Shown here: piece after piece, positions 1 through 7,182 of the stretch
How the letters are laid out: each line of letters starts with the position of its first letter
How positions within the stretch are numbered: the stretch's first letter is position 1
Assembly (NCBI GenBank): GCA_934378145.1
Contig: CAKXXW010000003.1
Coordinates: 1 to 64,000 of the forward strand
DNA from: an uncultured Eubacteriales bacterium
Lineage (GTDB): Bacteria; Bacillota; Clostridia; Oscillospirales; CAG-272
Direction: 5' to 3'
DNA: 64,000 nucleotides
Program-made: the position numbers and the translations under genes
The notes under the pieces: model-generated
What the model saw: the letters and a program-made list of their open reading frames with translations, nothing else
What the model was told of the DNA's origin: nothing
Databases searched by the model: none

Positions 1-1071
1 TGGACGACCACGTCCGAACATGCCGAAGGAGTTGAGATAGCTCACGGCTTCTCCGCTTCGATGAAAAACACGTGGGGCGTAGACGCATTCAATATGGGTT
101 TTGTGATTGATTTGAGCTACAGTAAAGCAACAGGCACTGTCTACACCACGACAGAAAGCAGCGGCGCCAGCGGCACGGTCAACAATATCGACCGCCGTTC
201 GCTCCTTTCCTCCTACGGAATCGGCTATGATGTTTCCAGCCAGTACGGCTTTACATGGGATTTCGGTATGCGCACATGGACGGCAGGCGATCAGAAGATT
301 CCCGTGTTCGGTTATGTGCTGACCAATCTTCGCGCCGCGCCTCCAGTACCCGTGCTGACCGATGTTTCGGTAGACCTTGACGCGGAAAGCGCTACCGTGC
401 GCTGGCAGGCTCCCGATGAAAACTCAAGACGCCCCTATTCGGGCTACCATGTCTGGGTGCGCCTTGACGACGGTGACTTTGAGAGGGTCACGGAAGAGCC
501 TCTGACAGCCGAAACCTTTGAATATACCTACGGGTCGCTGAAGGATAATACCTCATATACCTTCGCCGTTACGACGGCAGGCTCGTTCGACAGAGTATCG
601 GCGCTGTCGAATACGAAGACCTTCTCGACCTTTGTCGGAGCAGAAGGCAAGGACGGCAAGGACGGACTCGGGATAGAGAGTATCTCGGTCAACGATAAGG
701 GCGAGCTTGTCATTACATTCACCGACGGGACCGTGAAGAATGTGGGTAAGATCACCGGAAACGACGGTGCCGACGGCAAGAACGGAAATGACGGCACGAA
801 CGGAACCGACGGCAAGGATGGCACAAACGGTAAAGACGGTACAAACGGTAAAGACGGTACAAACGGTAAAGACGGTGTCGGTGTTGCCGATGTGTCGGCC
901 GATGAAAGGGGAAACCTTAAGATCACCCTCACCGACGGCAGTGTCCACACTGTCGGAGCTGTCGGGAACGACGGCAAGCCCTCCGGATGCGGAGGCTTCA
1001 CGGTCGCGGCGACTCTGGCGGCGCTTTTCGTCGGAGCATTCGGAGTTGCTCTCGTTGTAAAACGCAGGTAA
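1..1071 (+). CDS. Secreted FN3/collagen-like surface protein, 5' end outside window
   Basis: The reading frame is open from base 1, so the ATG at 61 is internal and the gene starts upstream of the window. In order: a beta-rich region of unknown type (to about base 330), a fibronectin type III domain (about 340-640), and a collagen-like Gly-x-y tract of Asp/Lys/Asn/Thr triplets (about 646-885). The tract is flanked on each side by a short repeated beta unit (GIESISVND..., then GVADVSADE...), each ending in a TDG-containing hairpin. The C-terminus is CGGF, a hydrophobic helix and VVKRR. This tail is shared with the proteins at 54610 and 57724 and looks like a cell-envelope sorting signal; there is no LPXTG. 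A surface adhesin or structural role is inferred. A strong terminator follows. Confidence 0.75.
   Translation, partial: WTTTSEHAEGVEIAHGFSASMKNTWGVDAFNMGFVIDLSYSKATGTVYTTTESSGASGTVNNIDRRSLLSSYGIGYDVSSQYGFTWDFGMRTWTAGDQKIPVFGYVLTNLRAAPPVPVLTDVSVDLDAESATVRWQAPDENSRRPYSGYHVWVRLDDGDFERVTEEPLTAETFEYTYGSLKDNTSYTFAVTTAGSFDRVSALSNTKTFSTFVGAEGKDGKDGLGIESISVNDKGELVITFTDGTVKNVGKITGNDGADGKNGNDGTNGTDGKDGTNGKDGTNGKDGTNGKDGVGVADVSADERGNLKITLTDGSVHTVGAVGNDGKPSGCGGFTVAATLAALFVGAFGVALVVKRR
820..873 (+). repeat. Three 18-bp tandem repeats inside the collagen-like tract
   Basis: Three head-to-tail 18-bp units (ggyacaaacggtaaagac) at 820-837, 838-855 and 856-873, differing at one base. Each encodes GTNGKD. The near-identity at DNA level points to recent slippage expansion, so copy number probably varies between strains. 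Confidence 0.9.
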
Positions 1072-1092
1072 ACCCGTTTACAAAAACAAACA

Positions 1093-1128
1093 GGGCGGTC
1101 GCTCTCCTTTGTTGGAGAGCGACCGCCC
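1093..1128. terminator. Bidirectional terminator, 15-bp perfect stem
   Basis: Arms 1093-1107 and 1114-1128 are perfectly complementary with a 6-nt loop. It lies between convergent genes (surface protein +, DUF1622 protein -), with A-rich sequence to the left and AAAATTTT to the right, so it can serve both. Confidence 0.85.
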
Positions 1129-1140
1129 GAAAATTTTATG

Positions 1141-1539
1141 TCAGTCTTTTTTATCCTTGTTTTTTTCTTCTTCCGTATGATGTTCGGTGGATTCAAGCTC
1201 TTTTTTATGCTCTTCGTCGCGCTTTTCTATCCGGATCTCCCACTGAATGAGGAAGGTCATCGCCGCACGGAGAAGGATTATGCCTCCGATCGTGAGAAGT
1301 TCTTCCCAGCTCTCGACCATAACGGTGCGGAGAAGCTCGCCGCCGAGCTTGAACTCAAGCGACAGGGCGATGCCCTCGGCGAATGTGAGCCTTACATTTC
1401 CCTTCCTGCAGAAGAGCATCACGAGAGCCTTGCCGGCGGAGAAGAGAAGCACCGCGACGCCGACGCACTCAAGGATCAGAGTGCTGTACTGAATTATTTG
1501 TTCGAATATTTTTACGATAGACTGATAAAAGTCGCTCAT
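1141..1539 (-). CDS. DUF1622 family membrane protein
   Basis: A 132-aa protein with two hydrophobic helices (about residues 18-42 and 82-100). The conserved centre reads SLEFKLGGELLRTVMV, followed by a WEEL motif and LIQWEIRIEK, the signature I associate with DUF1622. The last 30 residues are a Lys/Glu-rich cytoplasmic tail. AAAGGA lies upstream of the start. Function is unknown for the family. It sits downstream of mscL on the same strand with a 77-bp gap, so both may share the mscL promoter and both are small membrane proteins. Confidence is good for the family and nil for a reaction. Confidence 0.8.
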   Translation of the reverse strand: MSDFYQSIVKIFEQIIQYSTLILECVGVAVLLFSAGKALVMLFCRKGNVRLTFAEGIALSLEFKLGGELLRTVMVESWEELLTIGGIILLRAAMTFLIQWEIRIEKRDEEHKKELESTEHHTEEEKNKDKKD

Positions 1540-1616
1540 TTATGTATGTTCCTTTCAGATTTCTGCCGCGCACGCGACCCGTATATTATAACACTTTTAT
1601 TTTTTCTGTCAAGCCG

Positions 1617-2255
1617 TTATTTTTTCGTGTCCGATGCCTTTTCCATACGGAGCATTATGTCGCGGATCTCGGTGAGGACATCCGCCTGCACGGAAACATC
1701 GTCAAGGAACTCGCGGCGGACGGCAGCCTCACGCTCGGCGGCGGCTTTTGCCTCTGCTTTTTTCTTTGCCTCTTCCTCTTTTTTGCGCTTTTCGGCGGCT
1801 TCGATCTCGCGGCGGCGTATGATCTTCTTGAGCTTCATTAAGACCCTCAGAACGAGGTAGATAGACATCGCGATGAGGAGAAAGTCAAGGGCGTTCTGAA
1901 GAAAAGCGCCGTAGGTTATCGCTATCTCGGGGACCTCGGCAATGCCGGCAGCCTCGTCGGCGGCGATGCCCTCGCGCAGGACGAGTTTGAGGTCGGAAAA
2001 GTACCTGCCGCTCGGAAGCAGAAGGCTCGTCAGCGGCGTGATTACAGAACTCACGAGCGAGGTCACCATCTTGTTGAACGCCGCACCTATGACGACGGCA
2101 ACGGCAAGGTCTATGACATTGCCCTTTGCGACGAATTTTTTGAAATCATCCCAGAATTCCTTCGATTTTTTGCCCGCCTTTACGGTCGTTTCCTTCGTCG
2201 CGTCGACGAATTCGTCGAAATTTTCGGGCATTTTGTTTTTCTTATTCTTTTTCAT
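1617..2255 (-). CDS. mscL: Large-conductance mechanosensitive channel MscL, long C-terminal tail
   Basis: A pressure-relief channel of the cytoplasmic membrane, opened by membrane tension. MscL landmarks: an amphipathic N-terminus, GNVIDLAVAVVIGAAFNKMV (TM1 and pore), the loop, and TM2 with NALDFLLIAMSIYLVLRVL. The protein is 212 aa, whereas most MscL are about 130-150. The excess is an unusual N-terminal 25 residues and a C-terminal stretch of about 70 residues of Arg/Lys/Glu/Ala coiled coil ending in a folded-looking segment. RBS GGAGG precedes the ATG. The extra cytoplasmic helix may extend the pentameric bundle that filters solutes; that is inference. Confidence 0.93.
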   Translation of the reverse strand: MKKNKKNKMPENFDEFVDATKETTVKAGKKSKEFWDDFKKFVAKGNVIDLAVAVVIGAAFNKMVTSLVSSVITPLTSLLLPSGRYFSDLKLVLREGIAADEAAGIAEVPEIAITYGAFLQNALDFLLIAMSIYLVLRVLMKLKKIIRRREIEAAEKRKKEEEAKKKAEAKAAAEREAAVRREFLDDVSVQADVLTEIRDIMLRMEKASDTKK

Positions 2256-2271
2256 AGCGATCCTCCGTATA

Positions 2272-2285
2272 AGTCATATATGACT
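2272..2285. promoter_or_regulatory. Perfect 14-bp palindrome at the mscL transcription start
   Basis: AGTCATATATGACT is a perfect palindrome beginning just downstream of the mscL -10 box, over the expected transcription start and before the RBS. The position suits a repressor operator; no regulator is identified. Confidence 0.4.
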
Positions 2286-2286
2286 G

Positions 2287-2315
2287 ATTTTAGCATAGCG
2301 GAGGAAAAAAGTCAA
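2287..2315 (-). promoter_or_regulatory. Sigma-A promoter of mscL
   Basis: On the minus strand TTGACT (2310-2315), 17 bp, TAAAAT (2287-2292), about 30 bp upstream of the mscL ATG. Confidence 0.75.
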
Positions 2316-2352
2316 CAGAAAGCCCTGTTTCCGATTATTTTTGCGATACATA

Positions 2353-2381
2353 TTGTAATTGAAGAGAAAATCTGATATAAT
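2353..2381 (+). promoter_or_regulatory. Sigma-A promoter of mtlD
   Basis: TTGTAA (2353-2358), 17 bp, TATAAT (2376-2381), followed by GGAGGT at 2419-2424 and the mtlD ATG at 2430. Divergent from the mscL promoter. Confidence 0.75.
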
Positions 2382-2429
2382 GGAACGGATAATGAATTCG
2401 GTCAGCAGACTGACTTACGGAGGTATTTT

Positions 2430-3647
2430 ATGAAAGCAGTAATGTACGGAGCCGGCAATATCGGACGCGGCTTCATCGGTCAGAAGTTTTATCTTTCGGG
2501 ATACGATACGACCTTCATTGATGTCAACAAAGAGGTCGTCGACCTTCTCAACGAGAGGGGAGAGTACCCGATCTATTTTACCCGCAAGGACAAATATGTT
2601 CCCGAGTCGGTGAAAAATCTCAAAGCCGTAAACGGTCGTGACAACGCCGCCGTCGTTGAGACGATCGCTGACTGCGACATTATGGCGACGGCTCTCGGAG
2701 TAAACATTCTCCCCTTCGTTGCGCCCCTTATCGCCGAGGCTGTCGTTAAGAGAGCCGCGAAGAACGCGCCGCTGAATATCCTCATCTGTGAGAATATGAT
2801 AGGATCAAACGAGTACCTTCACGGTCTTGTCGAGCCTCACATCCCCGAGGAAGTAAAGGGCTGGTTCGAAGAGAACATAGGCTTTGTATGCGTTTCCGTC
2901 GGACGCACGGTTCCGCCGACGCCCGACGATCTCAAGGCAGCCGACCCGCTTGCCGTCTGCGCCGAGCCTTACGATGAGCTTCCGGTCGACCTTGCCGGCT
3001 TCCGTCCCGTGGGATGCGAGCTTCCGAAGATCCCGAACCTTGTCGCCTTCACACCCTTCAGATTCTTCATCGAGCGCAAGCTCCTCATCCACAATATGGG
3101 CCACGCGCTTCAGGCTTATGTGGGCTATCAGAAGGGCTACAACTACATATTCGAGATAGCGACCGACGGCGAGATCAAGTATATCCTCACCCGTGCGCTG
3201 ATCGAGTCGGCGAGAGCGCTTGCAAAGCGCCACGGCGCGCCGCTTGACGATACCATGCAGTTTGTGGAGGATCTCATGATCCGCTTCGAGAACCGTATGC
3301 TCGTCGACACGGTCGCCCGTGTCGGACGCGATCCGAAGAGAAAGCTCTCGTCGGGCGACAGACTTACCGGAGCCTTCAAGATGGTGAGAGAAGAGGGAGG
3401 CGTTCCCGCACACATCGCCGTTGCGATCGCCGCCGGACTGCTCTACGACCTGCCGGAGGACGCCGCAGCTGTCGAGATCTCGACCTTCTGCCGCGAGAAC
3501 GGCGTTGCCGCCGCGCTTGAGAAGTACTGCGAGATCACCGATGAGGCTGATGTCGCCATGATAAAGACCTTCTACGATATGTTCGTCAGAAAGGCGCCCT
3601 TCGCGGAGTTCGTCGAGACTCTCGCATCCATGAAGGATACGCACTGA
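2430..3647 (+). CDS. mtlD: Mannitol-1-phosphate 5-dehydrogenase
   Basis: Oxidises mannitol-1-phosphate to fructose-6-phosphate with NAD, the step after PTS uptake of mannitol. The N-terminus MKAVMYGAGNIGRGFIGQ is the Rossmann nucleotide-binding motif of MtlD. FIERKLLIHNMGHA and the following helices match the C-terminal catalytic domain of the polyol dehydrogenase family. At 405 aa it is slightly longer than usual. No mannitol PTS genes lie alongside, which is unusual for mtlD; the transporter must be elsewhere, or the enzyme runs in reverse to make mannitol-1-phosphate. It has its own promoter and is followed by a weak terminator. Confidence 0.93.
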   Translation: MKAVMYGAGNIGRGFIGQKFYLSGYDTTFIDVNKEVVDLLNERGEYPIYFTRKDKYVPESVKNLKAVNGRDNAAVVETIADCDIMATALGVNILPFVAPLIAEAVVKRAAKNAPLNILICENMIGSNEYLHGLVEPHIPEEVKGWFEENIGFVCVSVGRTVPPTPDDLKAADPLAVCAEPYDELPVDLAGFRPVGCELPKIPNLVAFTPFRFFIERKLLIHNMGHALQAYVGYQKGYNYIFEIATDGEIKYILTRALIESARALAKRHGAPLDDTMQFVEDLMIRFENRMLVDTVARVGRDPKRKLSSGDRLTGAFKMVREEGGVPAHIAVAIAAGLLYDLPEDAAAVEISTFCRENGVAAALEKYCEITDEADVAMIKTFYDMFVRKAPFAEFVETLASMKDTH

Positions 3648-3667
3648 AAAAGAAAAGATCCGGAAAG

Positions 3668-3701
3668 CTGCCCTGTCGGATGATTCCGTCGGGCAGTTTT
3701 T
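3668..3701 (+). terminator. Probable mtlD terminator
   Basis: Imperfect hairpin (arms 3668-3679 and 3686-3696, one bulge) followed by TTTTT at 3697-3701. Confidence 0.6.
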
Positions 3702-3723
3702 CGGGAAAGGAAAGATTTCCCGT

Positions 3724-4299
3724 ATGGAAAAGCAGAAATGGGGAGGCGGAGCGCTCCTGGCTCCTCTGCCCGCCGTTATGGTGAGCTGCGGCGACGCGGA
3801 ACGCCCGAATATCATAACCGTCGCGTGGTGCGGCATCCTTGCCACGCAGCCCCCGACGACATATATCTCGGTAAGGCCGAAGCGGTATTCCCACGGACTT
3901 ATACGGGAGAGCGGCGAGTTCGTGATAAACCTCACGCCGTCATCTCTCGTGAAAGCCGCCGACTTTTGCGGCATTTACACGGGTGCGAAGGTCGACAAGT
4001 TCGCAAAGTGCGGACTTCACGCGCAGGAGTCATTCGAGGTATCCTGCCCGTCAATCGGAGAGTCGCCCCTTTCGATAGAGTGCCGCGTGAGGCAGGTCGT
4101 GCCGCTCGGGAGCCACGATATGTTTATCTCCGATATAGTGGCTGTCGGCGTTGACCCCTCGCTTATCGACAGCGCGGGAAAATTGCACCTTGAGCGTGCG
4201 GGGCTTTGCGCCTTTGCCCACGGCGAATACTATGCACTGGGACAGAGGCTCGGAAACTTCGGCTTTTCGGCTAAAAAGCCCTCAAAGAGGAGAAGATAA
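3724..4299 (+). CDS. Flavin reductase-like (flavoredoxin family) protein
   Basis: A 191-aa FMN-binding split-barrel protein. ALLAPLPAVMVSCGD, the NIITVAWCGILATQPP segment and SVRPKRYSHGLI are the flavin-binding elements typical of the flavin-reductase-like domain (flavoredoxin/FlaRed). The short C-terminus is Lys/Arg-rich (KKPSKRRR). Such proteins pass electrons or reduce flavins in anaerobes; the partner is not evident here. It lies between the mtlD terminator and rbfA (41-bp gap), so it may be cotranscribed with the rbfA operon. The family is likely; the substrate is unknown. Confidence 0.85.
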   Translation: MEKQKWGGGALLAPLPAVMVSCGDAERPNIITVAWCGILATQPPTTYISVRPKRYSHGLIRESGEFVINLTPSSLVKAADFCGIYTGAKVDKFAKCGLHAQESFEVSCPSIGESPLSIECRVRQVVPLGSHDMFISDIVAVGVDPSLIDSAGKLHLERAGLCAFAHGEYYALGQRLGNFGFSAKKPSKRRR

Positions 4300-4340
4300 G
4301 GACAGTCCGGTGTCGGAAGGTCTTTTGAAAGGAGAACAAA

Positions 4341-4727
4341 ATGGCAAAACACAGAGCGGGACGCATAAACGATGAGATGCAGAAGCAGGTCGCCGAGGCT
4401 ATGCGCGAGATAAAGGATCCGCGCGTCTCGGGAGCTTTTGTGAGCGTCACGGCGGTCGAGGTCACACCCGACCTTAAATTTGCGAAGATATACTACTCGT
4501 CGCTTCGCGGCGATAAAAAAGAGGTGGCGAAGGGACTCGCGTCCTCGTCGGGCTTTGTCCGCGGATATATCTCGCGGAATATGAACCTTCGCATCACGCC
4601 CGAGCTGACATTTGTGGAGGATCATTCGATCGAACACGGCGCGCGTATCGCAGCGCTGATGAAGCAGGTCGAGGAGGAATCGAAGAAGCACGAGACTGAA
4701 CAGGGAGAAGACAGGGAAGATGTATAA
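4341..4727 (+). CDS. rbfA: Ribosome-binding factor A
   Basis: Assists 16S rRNA 5'-end maturation on the 30S subunit. The 128-aa KH-fold protein shows the RbfA start (MAKHRAGRINDEMQKQVA), the EIKDPRV motif, VSVTAVEVTPDLKFAKIYYS, and the R..P.L.F..D characteristic segment (LRITPELTFVEDHS). GAAAGGAG lies 8 bp before the ATG. It overlaps the next gene by 8 bp, the conserved Firmicute rbfA-nrnA pairing. Confidence 0.95.
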   Translation: MAKHRAGRINDEMQKQVAEAMREIKDPRVSGAFVSVTAVEVTPDLKFAKIYYSSLRGDKKEVAKGLASSSGFVRGYISRNMNLRITPELTFVEDHSIEHGARIAALMKQVEEESKKHETEQGEDREDV

Positions 4728-5706
4728 GGATCTGTCCCTTTGCGGGCTTGCCGCAGAAATCGCAGAGGTAAAACGGGCGCTGATACTCTTTCACGCCCGC
4801 CCCGATGCCGATGCGGCAGGCTCGGCGTTCGCCCTTGCCGATCTGATAAAGGATATGGGAGGGGCGGCGTACTGCCTCTGCTCAGACCCGCTTCCGCGAA
4901 GGCTTGCCTTCCTTACGGGCGGGGAGCAGGAGAGCGTCACAGCCGACAGCCTTCCCAAAGGCTTTTCCGAAGGCGCGACGGTCATCGCGGTCGATTCGGC
5001 GTCCCCGTCACAGCTCGGCGGGCTTTTTGAGGCATTCGTCCCTTCACTGATGATAGACCACCATGCTGTCGGCGAAAGATATGCCGATGGCTATGTCGAT
5101 CCTTCGTCGGCGGCAACGGGAGAGATAATTTTTTCGCTTGCAAAGGAGCTTCTGGATACGGGAAGGATCCCCGACATCCGTAAGGCGACCGCGGAGAGAC
5201 TTTATGCGGCGATAAGCTCGGATACGGGAGGCTTCAGGTATTCAAACACGACGGCGAAGACCTACCGCACGGCTGCCGAGCTGCTTTCGTGCGGCATCGA
5301 CATTGCCGAGATAAACCGGAGGCTTTTTGAATCGAAGTCACCTTCGTCGCTGAGAGCGCTGCGGCTCGGACTCGAAAAGATGAGCTTTGCCTGCGGAGGC
5401 AGGGTCTGCTTTGTCGCAGTGAGCGCCGATGAGATTGAAAAAGAGAAGATAGAGAAGCCCGACTGCGATATGTTCATCGAGGCGGCGCGCTCGGCTGAGG
5501 GCACCTCTGTCGCCTTCTCGGTGCGGAGCGACGGAAACAGCTGCCGCGTCTCGATGCGCACCGACGGAAGCGTTGACGCCGCCGCACTTTGTGCGGTCTT
5601 CGGCGGGGGCGGACATACCCGCGCCGCGGGTTGCGGCTTTGAGGAAAAGGATGTTGATGCCGTTGCCCGTGCCGTACTCGAAGAGGTCGAAAGGAGACTG
5701 CCGTGA
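4720..5706 (+). CDS. nrnA: DHH-family phosphoesterase (NrnA-like oligoribonuclease/pAp phosphatase)
   Basis: Likely degrades nanoRNA and/or 3'-phosphoadenosine 5'-phosphate. The DHH domain has HARPDADAAGSA (usually H..PDGD..GS; here Gly is replaced by Ala), a DSASPSQLG motif and the DHH triad in MIDHHAVG. The DHHA1 domain ends in GGGGHTRAAGCGF. Length (328 aa) is normal. The start ATG lies inside the end of rbfA and the stop overlaps mrnC by 4 bp, so the three genes are translationally coupled. NrnA assignment rests on family and context; a cyclic-dinucleotide phosphodiesterase role (GdpP-like) is unlikely because PAS/GGDEF and membrane parts are missing. Confidence 0.85.
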   Translation: MYKDLSLCGLAAEIAEVKRALILFHARPDADAAGSAFALADLIKDMGGAAYCLCSDPLPRRLAFLTGGEQESVTADSLPKGFSEGATVIAVDSASPSQLGGLFEAFVPSLMIDHHAVGERYADGYVDPSSAATGEIIFSLAKELLDTGRIPDIRKATAERLYAAISSDTGGFRYSNTTAKTYRTAAELLSCGIDIAEINRRLFESKSPSSLRALRLGLEKMSFACGGRVCFVAVSADEIEKEKIEKPDCDMFIEAARSAEGTSVAFSVRSDGNSCRVSMRTDGSVDAAALCAVFGGGGHTRAAGCGFEEKDVDAVARAVLEEVERRLP

Positions 5707-6101
5707 GTGAGATTTCGGTAAAGGCGCTCGCCTACCTCGGCGATTGCGTGATAGAGCTTTGCGTGAGGCGCTTTCTCGTGTCCTGCGGCATCTCACATTC
5801 CGCCGGCCTCAACTCCGCGGCGCTCGACTTTGTCCGCGCGGGCGCGCAGGCGGAGGCGGTGAAGCGGATACTTCCGATACTTACCGAAGAGGAGGCTGCC
5901 GCCTTCAGAAGGGGCAGGAATATCGGACATACGAACACCCCGAAGAGTGCGAGCGTCGGTCAGTACCGCGCCGCCACGGGGATGGAGGTGCTGTTCGGCT
6001 GGCTCGACACGAGGGGAGAGAACGACCGTGTGAACGAGCTTTTCCTTGCGGCATACAAAGAACTTATTGATGAATACAAAAGAAAGGCGGGAATTATATG
6101 A
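5703..6101 (+). CDS. mrnC: Mini-ribonuclease 3
   Basis: An RNase III catalytic domain without the dsRNA-binding domain, which matures 23S rRNA in Firmicutes. LAYLGDCVIELCVRRFL corresponds to the family motif LAYLGDAVYEL; RGRNIGHTNTPKSASVGQYRAATG is the second conserved block, and the GW end follows. Length 132 aa is typical. The start is a GTG overlapping the nrnA stop (GTGA), and the stop overlaps the cyclophilin start (ATGA). mrnC usually sits beside cysS; here it sits with nrnA. Confidence 0.92.
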   Translation: MSEISVKALAYLGDCVIELCVRRFLVSCGISHSAGLNSAALDFVRAGAQAEAVKRILPILTEEEAAAFRRGRNIGHTNTPKSASVGQYRAATGMEVLFGWLDTRGENDRVNELFLAAYKELIDEYKRKAGII

Positions 6102-6595
6102 ATCCCAGAATAAAGATCGAAACAGAAGACTACGGAACCATGGAGGCTGAGCTTTACCCCGATAAGGCACCCGAGACCGTGAAGAATTTCCTCGGACTGA
6201 TAGAGGACAACTTCTTTGACGGGCTTGTATTTCACCGCGTTATCGAGGGCTTTATGATACAGGGCGGAGGCTATGACAAAAAGGGAAGGCATCACGACGC
6301 CGACCCGATATACGGTGAATTTGCCTCGAACGGATTTTCGCAGAATGACATAAAGCACACCCGCGGTGTCCTCTCTATGGCGCGCACGATGGTACCCGAT
6401 TCTGCATCGTCGCAGTTTTTCATCATGCACATGGACGCACCGCACCTTGACGGGCAGTACGCCGCATTCGGAAAGGTGACCTCCGGTATCGAAACTGTGG
6501 ACAAGATCGCCGCGGTCAGGACAGACTACTCGGATCAGCCTCTTTACCCTGTCGTGATAAAGCATATAAGCATTATTCCGGCACATGAGCAGTAA
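6098..6595 (+). CDS. Cyclophilin-type peptidyl-prolyl cis-trans isomerase
   Basis: Catalyses proline isomerisation during folding. A compact 165-aa cytoplasmic cyclophilin with no signal peptide. Conserved positions: FHRVIEGFMIQGG (catalytic Arg), SASSQFFIMH (Q..F block) and LDGQYAAFGKV. It ends the rbfA-nrnA-mrnC operon with a 4-bp overlap to mrnC and is followed by a new promoter at 6621-6649. Confidence 0.93.
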   Translation: MNPRIKIETEDYGTMEAELYPDKAPETVKNFLGLIEDNFFDGLVFHRVIEGFMIQGGGYDKKGRHHDADPIYGEFASNGFSQNDIKHTRGVLSMARTMVPDSASSQFFIMHMDAPHLDGQYAAFGKVTSGIETVDKIAAVRTDYSDQPLYPVVIKHISIIPAHEQ

Positions 6596-6620
6596 TTTAC
6601 AAAATATTGTGAAAAAGTTG

Positions 6621-6649
6621 TTTTAATCACTCTTTGTTAATAGTATAAT
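6621..6649 (+). promoter_or_regulatory. Probable promoter of the coiled-coil protein gene
   Basis: Perfect TATAAT at 6644-6649, 17 bp after a weak -35 (TTTTAA, 6621-6626); a TTGTTT at 6618 is an alternative with a 20-bp spacer. Confidence 0.5.
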
Positions 6650-6682
6650 GAAACAAGTATCTTGGAACGGAGGCGTGTACTC

Positions 6683-7081
6683 ATGTCAAAATGGAACGAT
6701 TTCTGCGCGAGCGTTGGCAAGGCAGGCAAAGCTACGGCGGATAAAACGAAGGCAGTCGCGAACAAGGCGTCGCTCAAGATGAAGGTCGGAAACCTTCAGA
6801 GCAAGGCTGACGGACTTTACAAAGAGCTTGGAAAGCTCTGCTACCTTCACGAGGTAGGCAAAGCCGAGAACGCAGAGGAAATGACGGCGAAGATCAAGGA
6901 GATCAGCGATGTAAACAAGCAGATCAACGCACTCAACGCCGAGCTTCGTGAGATAAAGAAGGCTGAGGAAGAGGCGAAAGCCGCCAAGGAAGCCGAGCGC
7001 GAAGCCAAGAAAGCCGCAAAGGCTGCCGAAAAGGAAGCTGCCGCTGCGACATTGCCCGACGACGACACGAAAAACGACTGA
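6683..7081 (+). CDS. Small coiled-coil protein of unknown function
   Basis: A 132-aa protein starting MSKWNDFCASVGKAGKATAD. The ATG at 6683 is chosen over an in-frame TTG at 6662 because CGGAGGCG lies at 6669-6675. The whole chain is predicted helical: an amphipathic Ala/Lys N-terminus, a central heptad-like region ending KINALNAELREIKK-like residues, then an Ala/Lys/Glu-rich helix and an acidic end (DDDTKND). No membrane segment and only two Cys (residues 8 and about 52). Similar proteins often precede zinc-ribbon domains in Clostridia, but no ribbon is present. Function unknown. Confidence 0.7.
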   Translation: MSKWNDFCASVGKAGKATADKTKAVANKASLKMKVGNLQSKADGLYKELGKLCYLHEVGKAENAEEMTAKIKEISDVNKQINALNAELREIKKAEEEAKAAKEAEREAKKAAKAAEKEAAAATLPDDDTKND

Positions 7082-7097
7082 TAAGTAATGTCTTACA

Positions 7098-7132
7098 TAA
7101 AAAAGGTCACCGCCTTCGCGGTGACCTTTTTT
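7098..7132. terminator. Bidirectional terminator
   Basis: GGTCACCGC/GCGGTGACC stem (7105-7113, 7118-7126) with CTTC loop, flanked by A7 on the left and T6 on the right, so it works for the + gene ending at 7081 and for gap on the - strand. Confidence 0.9.
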
Positions 7133-7138
7133 ATTATA

Positions 7139-7165
7139 GAAGCCTCCGGAATTTCCGGAGGCTTC
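7139..7165. terminator. Second hairpin between the convergent genes
   Basis: 11-bp perfect stem (7139-7149, 7155-7165) directly downstream of gap. The T-tract is poor on both strands; probably an auxiliary terminator or mRNA 3'-end stabiliser. Confidence 0.6.
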
Positions 7166-7182
7166 CTTTGTATCTTTTCCGA

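Noticed and set aside
820..873. Short tandem repeats that resemble a CRISPR array
   Set aside because: The units are contiguous with no spacers and are in frame with collagen-like coding sequence.
528..1196. Minus-strand frame with repeated SLPFVPSLPFVPS
   Set aside because: It is the complement of the collagen-like repeats; the repeat belongs to the plus-strand surface protein.
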